From positions 1 to 13,072 of the forward strand of contig JAMXLQ010000280.1 of NCBI GenBank assembly GCA_024280975.1: DNA of 13,072 bases, given 5' to 3'. Shown here in pieces: positions 5,804 through 12,413 of this stretch (positions are counted from its first letter, which is position 1; each line of letters opens with the position of its first letter). The position numbers and the translations under genes are program-made. The notes beneath the pieces were generated by a model. The model was not told where the DNA came from. It worked only from the letters and a program-made list of their open reading frames with translations, and ran no database searches. This DNA is from Methanosarcina sp. (lineage in GTDB: Archaea > Halobacteriota > Methanosarcinia > Methanosarcinales > Methanosarcinaceae).

Positions 5804-6553
5804 ATGCAGATGGCACCACAGATGGGCTATGACAGGGCAATTACGGTTTTCAGCCCTGATGGAAGACTTTTTCAGGTAGAATATGCCCGCGAAGCGGTCA
5901 AAAGGGGAACAACGGCCGTAGGAATCAAGGCAGCGGATGGGGTAGTGCTGCTCGTTGACAAGCGAATAACAAGCAGACTTGTGGAGGCCGAGTCAATCGA
6001 AAAAATTTTTCAGATTGACGACCACATAGGAGCTGCAACCTCAGGGCTTGTGGCAGATGCTCGATCCCTTGTTGACAGAGCCCGTGTAGAAGCTCAAGTC
6101 AATAGGGTCTCTTATGATGAACCCATAGGTGTGGAGGTTATCTCCAAGAAAATCTGCGACCACAAGCAAACTTATACTCAGTATGGTGGAGTTCGCCCAT
6201 ATGGGACTGCACTTCTGATTGCAGGCGTGGACGACAATCTGCCCAGGCTCTTTGAGACCGACCCGAGCGGTGCTCTTCTAGAATACAAGGCGACAGCCAT
6301 AGGAGCAGGCAGAAACGCGGTTGTTGAGGTTTTTGAAGCGGAATACAGGGAAGATATGAATATTGATGCAGCTATCCTCCTTGGTATGGATGCACTTTAT
6401 AGAGCTGCCGAAGGCAAGTTCGATGCGTCTACACTTGAGGTGGGTGTTGTGTCACTTCTGGATAAGAAATTCAGGAAATTAGTTCCTGAAGAAGTTGAGA
6501 ATTATGTTCAGCAGATTCTTGCAAAACACAGGGAAACTGAGCACAAAGAATAA
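5804..6553 (+). CDS. psmA: 20S proteasome subunit alpha
   Basis: PsmA forms the two outer seven-membered rings of the archaeal 20S proteasome. It gates substrate entry and docks the PAN or Cdc48-type ATPases; the beta subunit (not in this window) does the cleavage. The 249-residue product shows the alpha-type N-terminal extension with the gate residues Y9-D10-R11, then [20 protein letters not shown] (residues 12-31). It also has SIEKI with K67, the lysine that receives the C-terminus of the ATPase, the block QYGGVRPYG, and [13 protein letters not shown]. As expected for an alpha subunit there is no N-terminal catalytic threonine. ATG 5804 is preceded by GGGAG nine bases upstream. It leads block 2; sbds follows after 79 bases. 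Confidence 0.97.
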   Translation: MQMAPQMGYDRAITVFSPDGRLFQVEYAREAVKRGTTAVGIKAADGVVLLVDKRITSRLVEAESIEKIFQIDDHIGAATSGLVADARSLVDRARVEAQVNRVSYDEPIGVEVISKKICDHKQTYTQYGGVRPYGTALLIAGVDDNLPRLFETDPSGALLEYKATAIGAGRNAVVEVFEAEYREDMNIDAAILLGMDALYRAAEGKFDASTLEVGVVSLLDKKFRKLVPEEVENYVQQILAKHRETEHKE

Positions 6554-6584
6554 AATCTATATAATATTTGAGATTGACTAATCA

Positions 6585-6602
6585 GAGAATCTATAGATTC
6601 TC
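6585..6602. promoter_or_regulatory. Perfect 18-bp palindrome between psmA and sbds
   Basis: GAGAATCTATAGATTCTC is its own reverse complement. As RNA it would fold as a 7-bp stem with a UAUA loop, 30 bases before the sbds ATG. No T-run follows, so a processing site, an operator or an attenuating hairpin is more likely than a strong terminator. Confidence 0.5.
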
Positions 6603-6632
6603 AAAATTATATTTTGGAGAAGGTATTCAAAA

Positions 6633-7325
6633 ATGGTGTCCCTGGACGAGGCAGTGACTGCACGGCTCAAGAGAGGCAGCAAACACTTCGAAGTCCTGGT
6701 CGAGCCCGAAGGGGCTCTGGCCTACAAGCGAGGAGAAGACGTAAATCTTGAAGATATCCTGGCGGTTGAAACTATCTTCGAAGACGCAAACCGAGGGGAC
6801 CGAGCAGCAGAGTCCGATATTTTCAATGCTTTTGAGACAATGGACCCCTTCAAGATAGCTGCCGTGATCCTGAAAAGCGGGGAGCTCCAGCTCACTGCTG
6901 AACAGAGAAAACGTATGCTTGAGGAAAAAAAGAAAAAAGTTATCTATACCATTTCCAGAAATGCAATAAACCCCCAGACAAAAGCACCGCATCCTCCTGC
7001 ACGGATCGAAAAGGCAATGGAAGAAGCAAAGGTGCACATAGACCCTTTAAAAAGCGTGGATCAGCTGGTCAATATCACAATGAAAGCCATTCGCCCGCTT
7101 ATACCTATACGCTTTGAAGAAATCAGTATTGCTGTGAAAATCCCTCCAGAATATGCTCCCAAAGCATACGGAGAAATTTCCAAGATCGGAAGCATTACGA
7201 AAGAAGAATGGCAGCGTGACGGCTCCTGGATTGCAGTGGTAAGAATTCCGGCAGGAGTCCAGACTGATTTATATGCTCTTATAAATCATCTTACGAAGGG
7301 AGAGGCTCAAACTAAACTTTTATAA
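6633..7325 (+). CDS. sbds: Ribosome maturation protein SBDS
   Basis: This is the archaeal counterpart of the Shwachman-Bodian-Diamond protein, which in eukaryotes works with an EF2-like GTPase to release eIF6 from the 60S subunit; archaea have both aIF6 and EF2, so a similar role is likely. The 230-residue product has three domains: the N-terminal FYSH domain (about 1-90, with the [15 protein letters not shown] start and [19 protein letters not shown]), a helical middle domain (about 95-160, containing [15 protein letters not shown]), and a ferredoxin-like C-terminal domain (about 165-230, [11 protein letters not shown] onward). The length is normal for archaea. GGAG occurs ~13 bases before ATG 6633. 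Rrp4 follows after 11 bases, linking it to the exosome genes. Confidence 0.96.
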   Translation: MVSLDEAVTARLKRGSKHFEVLVEPEGALAYKRGEDVNLEDILAVETIFEDANRGDRAAESDIFNAFETMDPFKIAAVILKSGELQLTAEQRKRMLEEKKKKVIYTISRNAINPQTKAPHPPARIEKAMEEAKVHIDPLKSVDQLVNITMKAIRPLIPIRFEEISIAVKIPPEYAPKAYGEISKIGSITKEEWQRDGSWIAVVRIPAGVQTDLYALINHLTKGEAQTKLL

Positions 7326-7336
7326 GAGGATGTTGG

Positions 7337-8119
7337 ATGGATAAAAAAGTAGTGATCCCTGGTGACCTGCTATCCGAGAATTCGAAAAAAGCCGGATACG
7401 GGACTTATGTCAAGAACGACAAGATCTATTCTTTATTTTGTGGTATTGAAAATCTCAAAGAGGATAAAGTTGGAGTGATCCCTCTTGCGGGAGTCTATGT
7501 TCCTTCCGTAAATGATGTGGTAATTGGGATCGTTATTGTGGTTACACCATCCAACTGGATAATGAACATTGCCTCTCCTTACGATGGTCTATTCCATGTA
7601 TCCGAGTATCCCAGAAGAATAGATTCCCGAGAGATGCCCGAAGTTCTGGACGTAGGCGACTCTATAATCCTTAGAGTGAAAGATGTGGACAGTTCCATGA
7701 AAGTAGAGCTTGCTCTCAGGGATTCGAACTTCCATAAACTTAAAACAGGTCAGATTGTCGAAGTTGAGCCTGTAAAAGTCCCACGTGTGATAGGACACGG
7801 CGGTTCCATGATCTCAATGCTGAAAAAAGAGACAAACTGCAGTATTTTCGTTGGCCAGAACGGCAGAATATGGATCGATGGAAAGGACGACGATATAGAG
7901 CTTTTGAGTAAGGCTCTCCGGAAAATTGAAGCCGAAGCCCAGCGTTCCGGATTGACAGACAGGATCTATAACTTTTTGAAAAATGAGCGGAGCAGGCAGA
8001 AAGAGTCCAAGCCCGTTAAGTTTTTTAAAAGCGGAAAGACTGAGGTAAAGTTACCAAAAGAAGATCATTCCGAAGAGATTTACAGGAAGATCGATGTGTT
8101 GCTGGATCCAAAGGACTGA
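7337..8119 (+). CDS. rrp4: Exosome complex RNA-binding protein Rrp4
   Basis: Rrp4 is a cap subunit of the archaeal exosome. Three copies of Rrp4 and/or Csl4 sit on the Rrp41-Rrp42 ring and feed RNA into it. The 260-residue product has an N-terminal domain (about 1-55, KKVVIPGDLL at the start), an S1 domain (about 60-130, with NIASPYDGLFHVSE), and a KH domain (about 145-205) whose GxxG loop is GHGG at 153-156 in VPRVIGHGGSM. A charged tail of ~40 residues follows (FLKNERSRQKESKPVKFFKS onward). ATG 7337 has AGAGGA just upstream. The gene begins 11 bases after sbds and ends 76 bases before rrp41. Confidence 0.96.
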   Translation: MDKKVVIPGDLLSENSKKAGYGTYVKNDKIYSLFCGIENLKEDKVGVIPLAGVYVPSVNDVVIGIVIVVTPSNWIMNIASPYDGLFHVSEYPRRIDSREMPEVLDVGDSIILRVKDVDSSMKVELALRDSNFHKLKTGQIVEVEPVKVPRVIGHGGSMISMLKKETNCSIFVGQNGRIWIDGKDDDIELLSKALRKIEAEAQRSGLTDRIYNFLKNERSRQKESKPVKFFKSGKTEVKLPKEDHSEEIYRKIDVLLDPKD

Positions 8120-8120
8120 A

Positions 8121-8153
8121 TTCCGGAAAGTCATGAGGGATTTTAGGGAAGCT
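8121..8153 (+). repeat. Short duplicated intergenic element, copy 2
   Basis: It begins TTCCGGAAAGTCA and ends GGATTTTAGGGAAGCT, the same two blocks as at 4918-4953. The second block matches at 15 of 16 positions. It lies in the rrp4-rrp41 spacer immediately after the rrp4 stop codon. Confidence 0.4.
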
Positions 8154-8195
8154 TCTGTAAAGTAGTTGTTTTAGGAGTTTTTTGGAGATTAAATT

Positions 8196-9686
8196 ATGAG
8201 TGATAAACCTGAAAAATTAATCACTGACGATGGGCTGCGCCTTGACGGGAGGCATGCGGATGAAATCAGGCCCATGAAAATTGAGATCGGCGTACTTTCA
8301 CGAGCCGACGGTTCATGTTATCTTGAATGGGGACGGAACAAAATCCTCGTAGGCGTATTTGGTCCAAGAGAAGCTCATCCTCGTCGTTTACAGCGTGCAG
8401 ATACTGCAGTTATTCGTTACAAATATAATATGGCTTCTTTTTCCGTGGAAGACCGGGCCAGACCCGGACCCAGCAGACGGAGCATTGAAATTTCAAAAGT
8501 TTCCAGGGAAGCATTTGAGCCGGTAATTATGGCAGAGCTTTTCCCGAAGACTGCAATCGATATTTTTGTGGAAGTACTTCAGGCCGATGCCGGGACAAGG
8601 ACAGCAGCAATCAATGCCTCAAGCATAGCTCTAGCCGATGCAGGTGTTCCCATGAAGGGTCTGGTTACTTCCTGCGCTTTTGGAAAAGTTGACGGACAGA
8701 TAGTACTCGACCTTAATAAGGAAGAGGACAATTATGGTGAGGCTGATTTTCCTGTTGCAATGACCCAGGATGGAGATATTACTCTGCTTCAGATGGATGG
8801 GCATCTCACTTCAGACGAAATTAAGAAAGGCCTAGAACTTGTAAAAAAAGGTTGTAAAGAAATCCTTGAAATTCAGCAGGCCGTCTTGAGAAAGAAGTTT
8901 GAAACACCTGTTGAAGAGACTGAAGAAGAGGCTACAGGTATTGAGAGTGAAGTCGTAGAAGCCGAACTTTCTCTTGAATATGCTACAGAAGCAGCAGCTG
9001 TAGACGATATTATTGAGGAAATTGAAGGACCTGAGGAAGAGTTATCTGAGGAAACTGCTGAAGCCTGTGCTGTTAATGAAGAGGCTCCAGAGTGCGAGAA
9101 GCTTGAGGAGATCATTAAAGAAGCCGAGGCCGAAGTAGTAGAAGGAGAAACTATTGAAGAAGTAATTGAAGCAGAGATTGAAAACGAAACTGAAGAAGAG
9201 GCTTTTGAAGACGAAGCTGAATTTGAAGCTAATCTTGAAGCTTCTTATGAGGAAGTCTCTGAACCTGAAAAACTCGCAGAATCTGAGCTCGAAGAAACTG
9301 TTTCTGAGGAAGCAGAACTCGTGCCTGAGATAGAAGAGTTTAATGAAGAGGAAGCCCAGCCTGAAGCGGAAGCTCAGCTTGAAGAGCCTGTGGGGGTTGA
9401 AGAACAGTCTCAGCCTGAAGAGGAAGCAAAACTTGAAGAACTTGAAGAATCTCAGCTTGAAGAGGAAGTACAGCTTGAAGAAGAAGTTGAGATTGAAAAA
9501 ATTTCTCCAAAAGAAACTTTTGAATCCGAGTCAGAGATTGAATCTGAAGCTGAGTCCAGAAAAGAGGCTCCTGCTGAACAGGCCGTAGAAGTCGAGGAAG
9601 AGGCTGAAGAAGAAAAGTGCAAAGGGCCTTGGAAGGTAGTAAAAGATCCCTCTGAATCCGGAAGCAGAGGTGAAAACGATGAGTGA
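8196..9686 (+). CDS. rrp41: Exosome catalytic subunit Rrp41 with a long glutamate-rich C-terminal tail
   Basis: Rrp41 is the catalytic RNase PH-like subunit of the exosome ring. It degrades RNA 3'-5' using phosphate and, in archaea, can add heteropolymeric tails in the reverse reaction. Residues 1-236 are a complete core: LRLDGR near 15-19, R94-R95 in GPSRRSIEIS for RNA/phosphate contact, GTRTAA at 133-138 for phosphate binding, and the catalytic acids D178 and D184 in EEDNYGEADFPVAM. The family normally ends about here. This protein continues ~260 residues to 496, with about 102 Glu, 5 Asp and only 13 Lys/Arg, in loose EEEA/QLEEE repeats, then ends in a non-acidic KCKGPWKVVKDPSESGSRG segment. 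The tail is one continuous frame fused to the core. GGAG lies eight bases before ATG 8196. The stop overlaps the rrp42 start. Confidence 0.96.
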   Translation: MSDKPEKLITDDGLRLDGRHADEIRPMKIEIGVLSRADGSCYLEWGRNKILVGVFGPREAHPRRLQRADTAVIRYKYNMASFSVEDRARPGPSRRSIEISKVSREAFEPVIMAELFPKTAIDIFVEVLQADAGTRTAAINASSIALADAGVPMKGLVTSCAFGKVDGQIVLDLNKEEDNYGEADFPVAMTQDGDITLLQMDGHLTSDEIKKGLELVKKGCKEILEIQQAVLRKKFETPVEETEEEATGIESEVVEAELSLEYATEAAAVDDIIEEIEGPEEELSEETAEACAVNEEAPECEKLEEIIKEAEAEVVEGETIEEVIEAEIENETEEEAFEDEAEFEANLEASYEEVSEPEKLAESELEETVSEEAELVPEIEEFNEEEAQPEAEAQLEEPVGVEEQSQPEEEAKLEELEESQLEEEVQLEEEVEIEKISPKETFESESEIESEAESRKEAPAEQAVEVEEEAEEEKCKGPWKVVKDPSESGSRGENDE

Positions 9687-10470
9687 AGTTATTGCCACGC
9701 TTAAGAAGGACTACATTTATAACCTTATGATTAAGGGAAGGCGCCAGGATGGGCGCGGATTTAAAGATTTCAGAGATATCAAGCTTGAAACGAATATTAT
9801 CTCGAAAGCTGAGGGCTCGGCGAAGGTAACCCTCGGAAATACCCAGGTTCTTGTAGGGGTTAAGCTTCAGACAGGCACTCCTTTCCCGGATTCTCAGGAT
9901 GAGGGCGTAATTATTACTAACCTGGAACTCAATCCTATCGCTTCCCCGGAATTTGAGCCAGGTCCGCCCAGAGAAGATGCAATCGAGATGGCAAGAGTTG
10001 TAGATAGGGGAATCAGGGAATCGGGCGCAATTGATATAAAGAAGCTTTGCATAACCGTTGGAGAATCCGTCTGGATCGCGTATATAGATGTCCATGTCCT
10101 TAACGACGATGGAAATATCATTGATGCATCCTGTCTCGCTGCTATTGCGGCCCTTATGACCACGTTTGTCCCGAACGAGCAGCAGGGAATCGGTATGAAT
10201 GTACCTCTTGCGATGAAAGAAATACCGGTGGGCGTTACTCTTGCCAAGATCGGGTCAAAACTGATGGTAGATCCTTCACTGGATGAGGAAGCTGTATGTG
10301 AGACAAAATTGACTGTGGTTTCAAGTTCGGACGGGTCTATCGCTGGCATGCAGAAGATGGGTCCTGCTCCTTTCACCGAGGCTGAGGTGCTGGAAGCAAT
10401 CGATATGGCACGTGAAAAGGCAGCCGAACTCAGGGAACTTTACCTGGAAGGATTGTCAAAGCGGGAATGA
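9679..10470 (+). CDS. rrp42: Exosome complex component Rrp42
   Basis: Rrp42 is the non-catalytic RNase PH-like partner that alternates with Rrp41 in the hexameric ring and helps to bind RNA and shape the active site. The 263-residue product has GRRQDGRGFKDFRDI near 20-34, GSAKVTLGNTQVLVGVKLQT (46-65), the archaeal Rrp42 mark FEPGPPREDAIEMARVVDRG (92-111), and SGAIDIKKLCI. I chose ATG 9679 because GAGGTG sits seven bases upstream within the rrp41 tail. GTG 9670 would lie inside that binding site and add three residues. The start overlaps the rrp41 stop by eight bases, suggesting coupled translation and matched amounts of the two ring subunits. Confidence 0.95.
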   Translation: MSEVIATLKKDYIYNLMIKGRRQDGRGFKDFRDIKLETNIISKAEGSAKVTLGNTQVLVGVKLQTGTPFPDSQDEGVIITNLELNPIASPEFEPGPPREDAIEMARVVDRGIRESGAIDIKKLCITVGESVWIAYIDVHVLNDDGNIIDASCLAAIAALMTTFVPNEQQGIGMNVPLAMKEIPVGVTLAKIGSKLMVDPSLDEEAVCETKLTVVSSSDGSIAGMQKMGPAPFTEAEVLEAIDMAREKAAELRELYLEGLSKRE

Positions 10471-10490
10471 ATCAGGCAGGATTAATTAAA

Positions 10491-10498
10491 TATAAATA
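10491..10498 (+). promoter_or_regulatory. TATA-like box upstream of rpl37ae
   Basis: TATAAATA in an AT-rich block just after rrp42 could start a separate transcript for rpl37ae-rpoP near 10520, with a ~125-base leader. An internal promoter would let the ribosomal protein be made at a higher level than the exosome. Confidence 0.4.
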
Positions 10499-10546
10499 TT
10501 AAATGCCATATTACGGTCTAAGTACGCGTGCAATAAGTGGTGAGTG

Positions 10547-10595
10547 GAACCTGAGAATTGGATATCAAGGCCCTGACCCGTGAGCCAGCAGGTTC
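10547..10595 (+). promoter_or_regulatory. Possible folded leader of rpl37ae
   Basis: GAACCTG (10547-10553) pairs perfectly with CAGGTTC (10589-10595), extended by two wobble pairs, enclosing 35 bases that contain a small GGC/GCC helix and the palindrome GATATC. Ribosomal-protein leaders often fold for autoregulation; here this is only a suggestion. Confidence 0.25.
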
Positions 10596-10633
10596 TGAGT
10601 TCAATCACTTTGGATTAAACATTTACATTTTAA

Positions 10634-10930
<297 letters not shown>

Positions 10931-10950
10931 TTTCTTAAGGTTGTGGTTGT

Positions 10951-11088
10951 ATGGGTTATAAGTGCACTCGATGTAAACAGAAAGTGGAAATTGACTACGA
11001 GTACACAGGTATAAGGTGTCCGTACTGCGGACACAGAATCCTGGTTAAAGAGCGTCCTACAACCATTAAACGCATTAAGGCCGAGTAA
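10951..11088 (+). CDS. rpoP: DNA-directed RNA polymerase subunit P (RpoP/Rpb12-like)
   Basis: RpoP is the small zinc-ribbon subunit of archaeal RNA polymerase, equivalent to eukaryotic Rpb12, and helps assemble the polymerase core and open the promoter. The 45-residue product begins [20 protein letters not shown] and has zinc ligands C5, C8, C23 and C26 (CTRC...CPYCG), then a basic tail ending KRIKAE. Length is normal for this very short family, and small size makes the gene easy to miss. ATG 10951 is preceded by AAGG ten bases upstream. It is the last gene of the superoperon here; the prefoldin-type gene that follows in many archaea is absent from this window. Confidence 0.95.
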   Translation: MGYKCTRCKQKVEIDYEYTGIRCPYCGHRILVKERPTTIKRIKAE

Positions 11089-11092
11089 GGTA

Positions 11093-11112
11093 TAGCTGGG
11101 TTAACCCGGCTA
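11093..11112 (+). terminator. Hairpin just after rpoP
   Basis: TAGCTGGG-TTAA-CCCGGCTA pairs over eight positions with one G-T wobble, five bases after the rpoP stop. It likely ends or protects the 3' end of the superoperon transcript. No T-run follows directly. Confidence 0.5.
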
Positions 11113-11120
11113 GTAAGAAA

Positions 11121-11169
11121 TATTAGATAAAAAATGGGCTTTTGTGAGCATAAGCCCTTCTATCTAATA
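11121..11169. terminator. Second, two-part hairpin after rpoP
   Basis: TATTAGATA (11121-11129) pairs perfectly with TATCTAATA (11161-11169). Inside, GGGCTT (11136-11141) pairs with AAGCCC (11152-11157), giving a 9-bp outer and 6-bp inner stem separated by A-rich and TTC bulges. It could be a terminator, a 3'-end stabiliser, or a small mobile-element relic. Confidence 0.5.
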
Positions 11170-11276
11170 ACTCAATGCGTAAGATAACGAAAAGGCGCTT
11201 TTCTCTAGAAATACATATCAAATTTTGTTCTGATTTTTTGTACCCAGGTAGTAGCAATAAGAAACGGTTGCTATGC

Positions 11277-11550
11277 TTAGTACTTTTTTAGGATCTTGCA
11301 AAGCTCATGGTCCTCAATTCCTTCTCATATTATCTTCAGGCACAAAATATTTCTTGGCCAATCTATTTCACAAAATTTCTCTTGCCATTTTTCTTTCCTT
11401 CAAGTACCTTGGGAATTACCACAAATATCACTGATAAGTAGGGTCATCATCTATTATTGAAAGTATCAAGAAGATTTCAGCAGGTTCGTAAGCAAGAGTA
11501 AAATGTTTTTTAACAATGATTTTTTCGTACTGTTTTTCTTCGTTACTGTT
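11277..11550 (-). pseudogene. Decayed gene of unknown family
   Basis: On the reverse strand one frame reads NSNEEKQYEKIIVKKHF, TLAYEPAEIFLILSIIDDDP and stops at TGA (11428-11430). A second frame carries on with RKEKWQEKFCEIDWPRNILC, then, past a TGA, EGIEDHELCKILKKY and a final TAA at 11277-11279. The charged, helix-like composition across both frames, with a plausible C-terminus, suggests one gene broken by a frameshift and two internal stops. I do not recognise the family. The upstream limit is uncertain, because the open frame runs into the MarR promoter. Confidence 0.4.
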
Positions 11551-11605
11551 GACTAGCCAACAATTTTGATGTGATCCATTTATTATAAATAGTATACCAG
11601 TCAAC
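11548..11605 (+). promoter_or_regulatory. MarR-gene promoter with candidate operator
   Basis: GTTGACTAGCCAAC (11548-11561) is a 14-bp palindrome with one mismatched pair. A half site in the opposite direction, AGTCAAC (11599-11605), lies 51 bases further on. Between them is the TATA box TTATAAAT (11583-11590). Palindromes that flank or cover the promoter are typical of MarR-type autoregulators, so this is the likely binding site of the downstream regulator. The assignment is inferred. Confidence 0.45.
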
Positions 11606-11646
11606 TAATTTTCTCAAAGGGCTTCAATTATGCTGAATTTCCATGA

Positions 11647-12111
11647 GTGAAAATAATGAATGAAGAAGAAACACCTATCCAGTGGATTGAGGATATTGAC
11701 AAAGTTGCTGCACTTATCTCGTTTACATATCGCTCTGTCCAGAAACATTTTGCAAAAGAACTGGCTCCGTACCATATAGGATGGGGACATTTCTCTATCC
11801 TGATGTCTCTGTATCGTCAGGAAGGCCGGAGTCAGGACAGCCTTGCACAGTCGAGAGGGTTTGATAAAACGATGATTGCGAAATCTATTCTGAAAATGGA
11901 AAAAGAAGGTATTGTCTACCGTATAACAGACCCGGAAGACAAACGAATCAAAAGGCTCTACCTTACTGAAAAAGGTAGGAAAATAAAGCCGGAGATGCAG
12001 AAAATAGGCTTTGAGCTTAACTCACTTCTACTCACGGATTTTGATTCTGAGGAATTACCATCTGCTATTGAAATAGTTCGAAAGATTTCTCTGAATGCAG
12101 CCAAGCTCTAA
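11647..12111 (+). CDS. MarR-family transcriptional regulator
   Basis: MarR proteins are dimeric winged-helix DNA-binding regulators, usually repressors that release DNA on binding a small molecule or on oxidation. The product (154 residues from GTG 11647, or 151 from ATG 11656) has dimerisation helices at the ends and a winged helix at about 47-110: WGHFSILMSLYRQEGRSQDS, then SRGFDKTMIAKSILKMEKEG as the recognition helix region, and the wing TDPEDKRIKRLYLT with the usual D-x-R-type base. There is no clear ribosome binding site, so the start is uncertain; a start further from the promoter would have a ~40-base leader. No cysteine is present, which argues against thiol-based redox sensing. The ABC exporter gene downstream is a likely target. 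Confidence 0.88.
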   Translation: MKIMNEEETPIQWIEDIDKVAALISFTYRSVQKHFAKELAPYHIGWGHFSILMSLYRQEGRSQDSLAQSRGFDKTMIAKSILKMEKEGIVYRITDPEDKRIKRLYLTEKGRKIKPEMQKIGFELNSLLLTDFDSEELPSAIEIVRKISLNAAKL

Positions 12112-12413
12112 CAAGCATATATTCAGGAATACAGGTAAAAGTCAGATTTTCTATAAATTTTTTGAAGGAAATAATTTGCACTATTTGAACCAAGTATTTC
12201 TGTTAACCGTTTTAGAACTTAGCATTCAACAGGTTAAGCGCTATAGACTTTGCCGCTTTATATTCAGATTTTACGCAGTTTATATTTTAAAAATTTGTTT
12301 ATCAGTCCAGCAGAATAGGTCCTAACAGAATCAAATACCTCAAGTCAGGAGCCTTTTAAGTAAAAATTAACAGATTTTATTTCTTATTTGACAAAAAAGT
12401 TCAAGGATCAAAC
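12112..12413. other. Spacer between the MarR and ABC genes
   Basis: About 300 AT-rich bases with no believable gene; a 76-codon forward frame overlapping the MarR end lacks a ribosome binding site. A TATA-like TTTATATTTTAAAA near 12278-12291 could start a separate transcript for the ABC gene. Confidence 0.4.

Larger units (their letters stand above)
11170..11646. other. Intergenic stretch before the MarR gene
   Basis: It contains no intact gene. It holds the decayed reverse-strand gene (11277-11550) and the MarR promoter with its candidate operator (11548-11605). The first ~100 bases show nothing recognisable. Confidence 0.5.

Noticed and set aside
9343..9588. Lys/Leu-rich forward frame inside the rrp41 tail
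   Set aside because: It is a frame-shifted reading of the purine-rich repeats (KRKLSLK-type). The core-linked frame has continuous coding through to the rrp42 overlap.
9340..10095. Reverse-strand frame of 251 codons opposite rrp41/rrp42
   Set aside because: It is a by-product of the GAA/GAG-rich rrp41 tail, which reads as Leu/Ser/Phe-rich nonsense on the other strand, and it crosses the boundary between two well-supported genes.
10535..10600. Possible box C/D RNA in the rpl37ae leader
   Set aside because: GTGGTGA and CTGA are close to boxes, but the guide spacing (about 7 bases) and the second C box do not fit.
12095..12325. 76-codon forward frame overlapping the end of the MarR gene
   Set aside because: No ribosome binding site, overlaps a well-supported gene, composition of AT-rich spacer.
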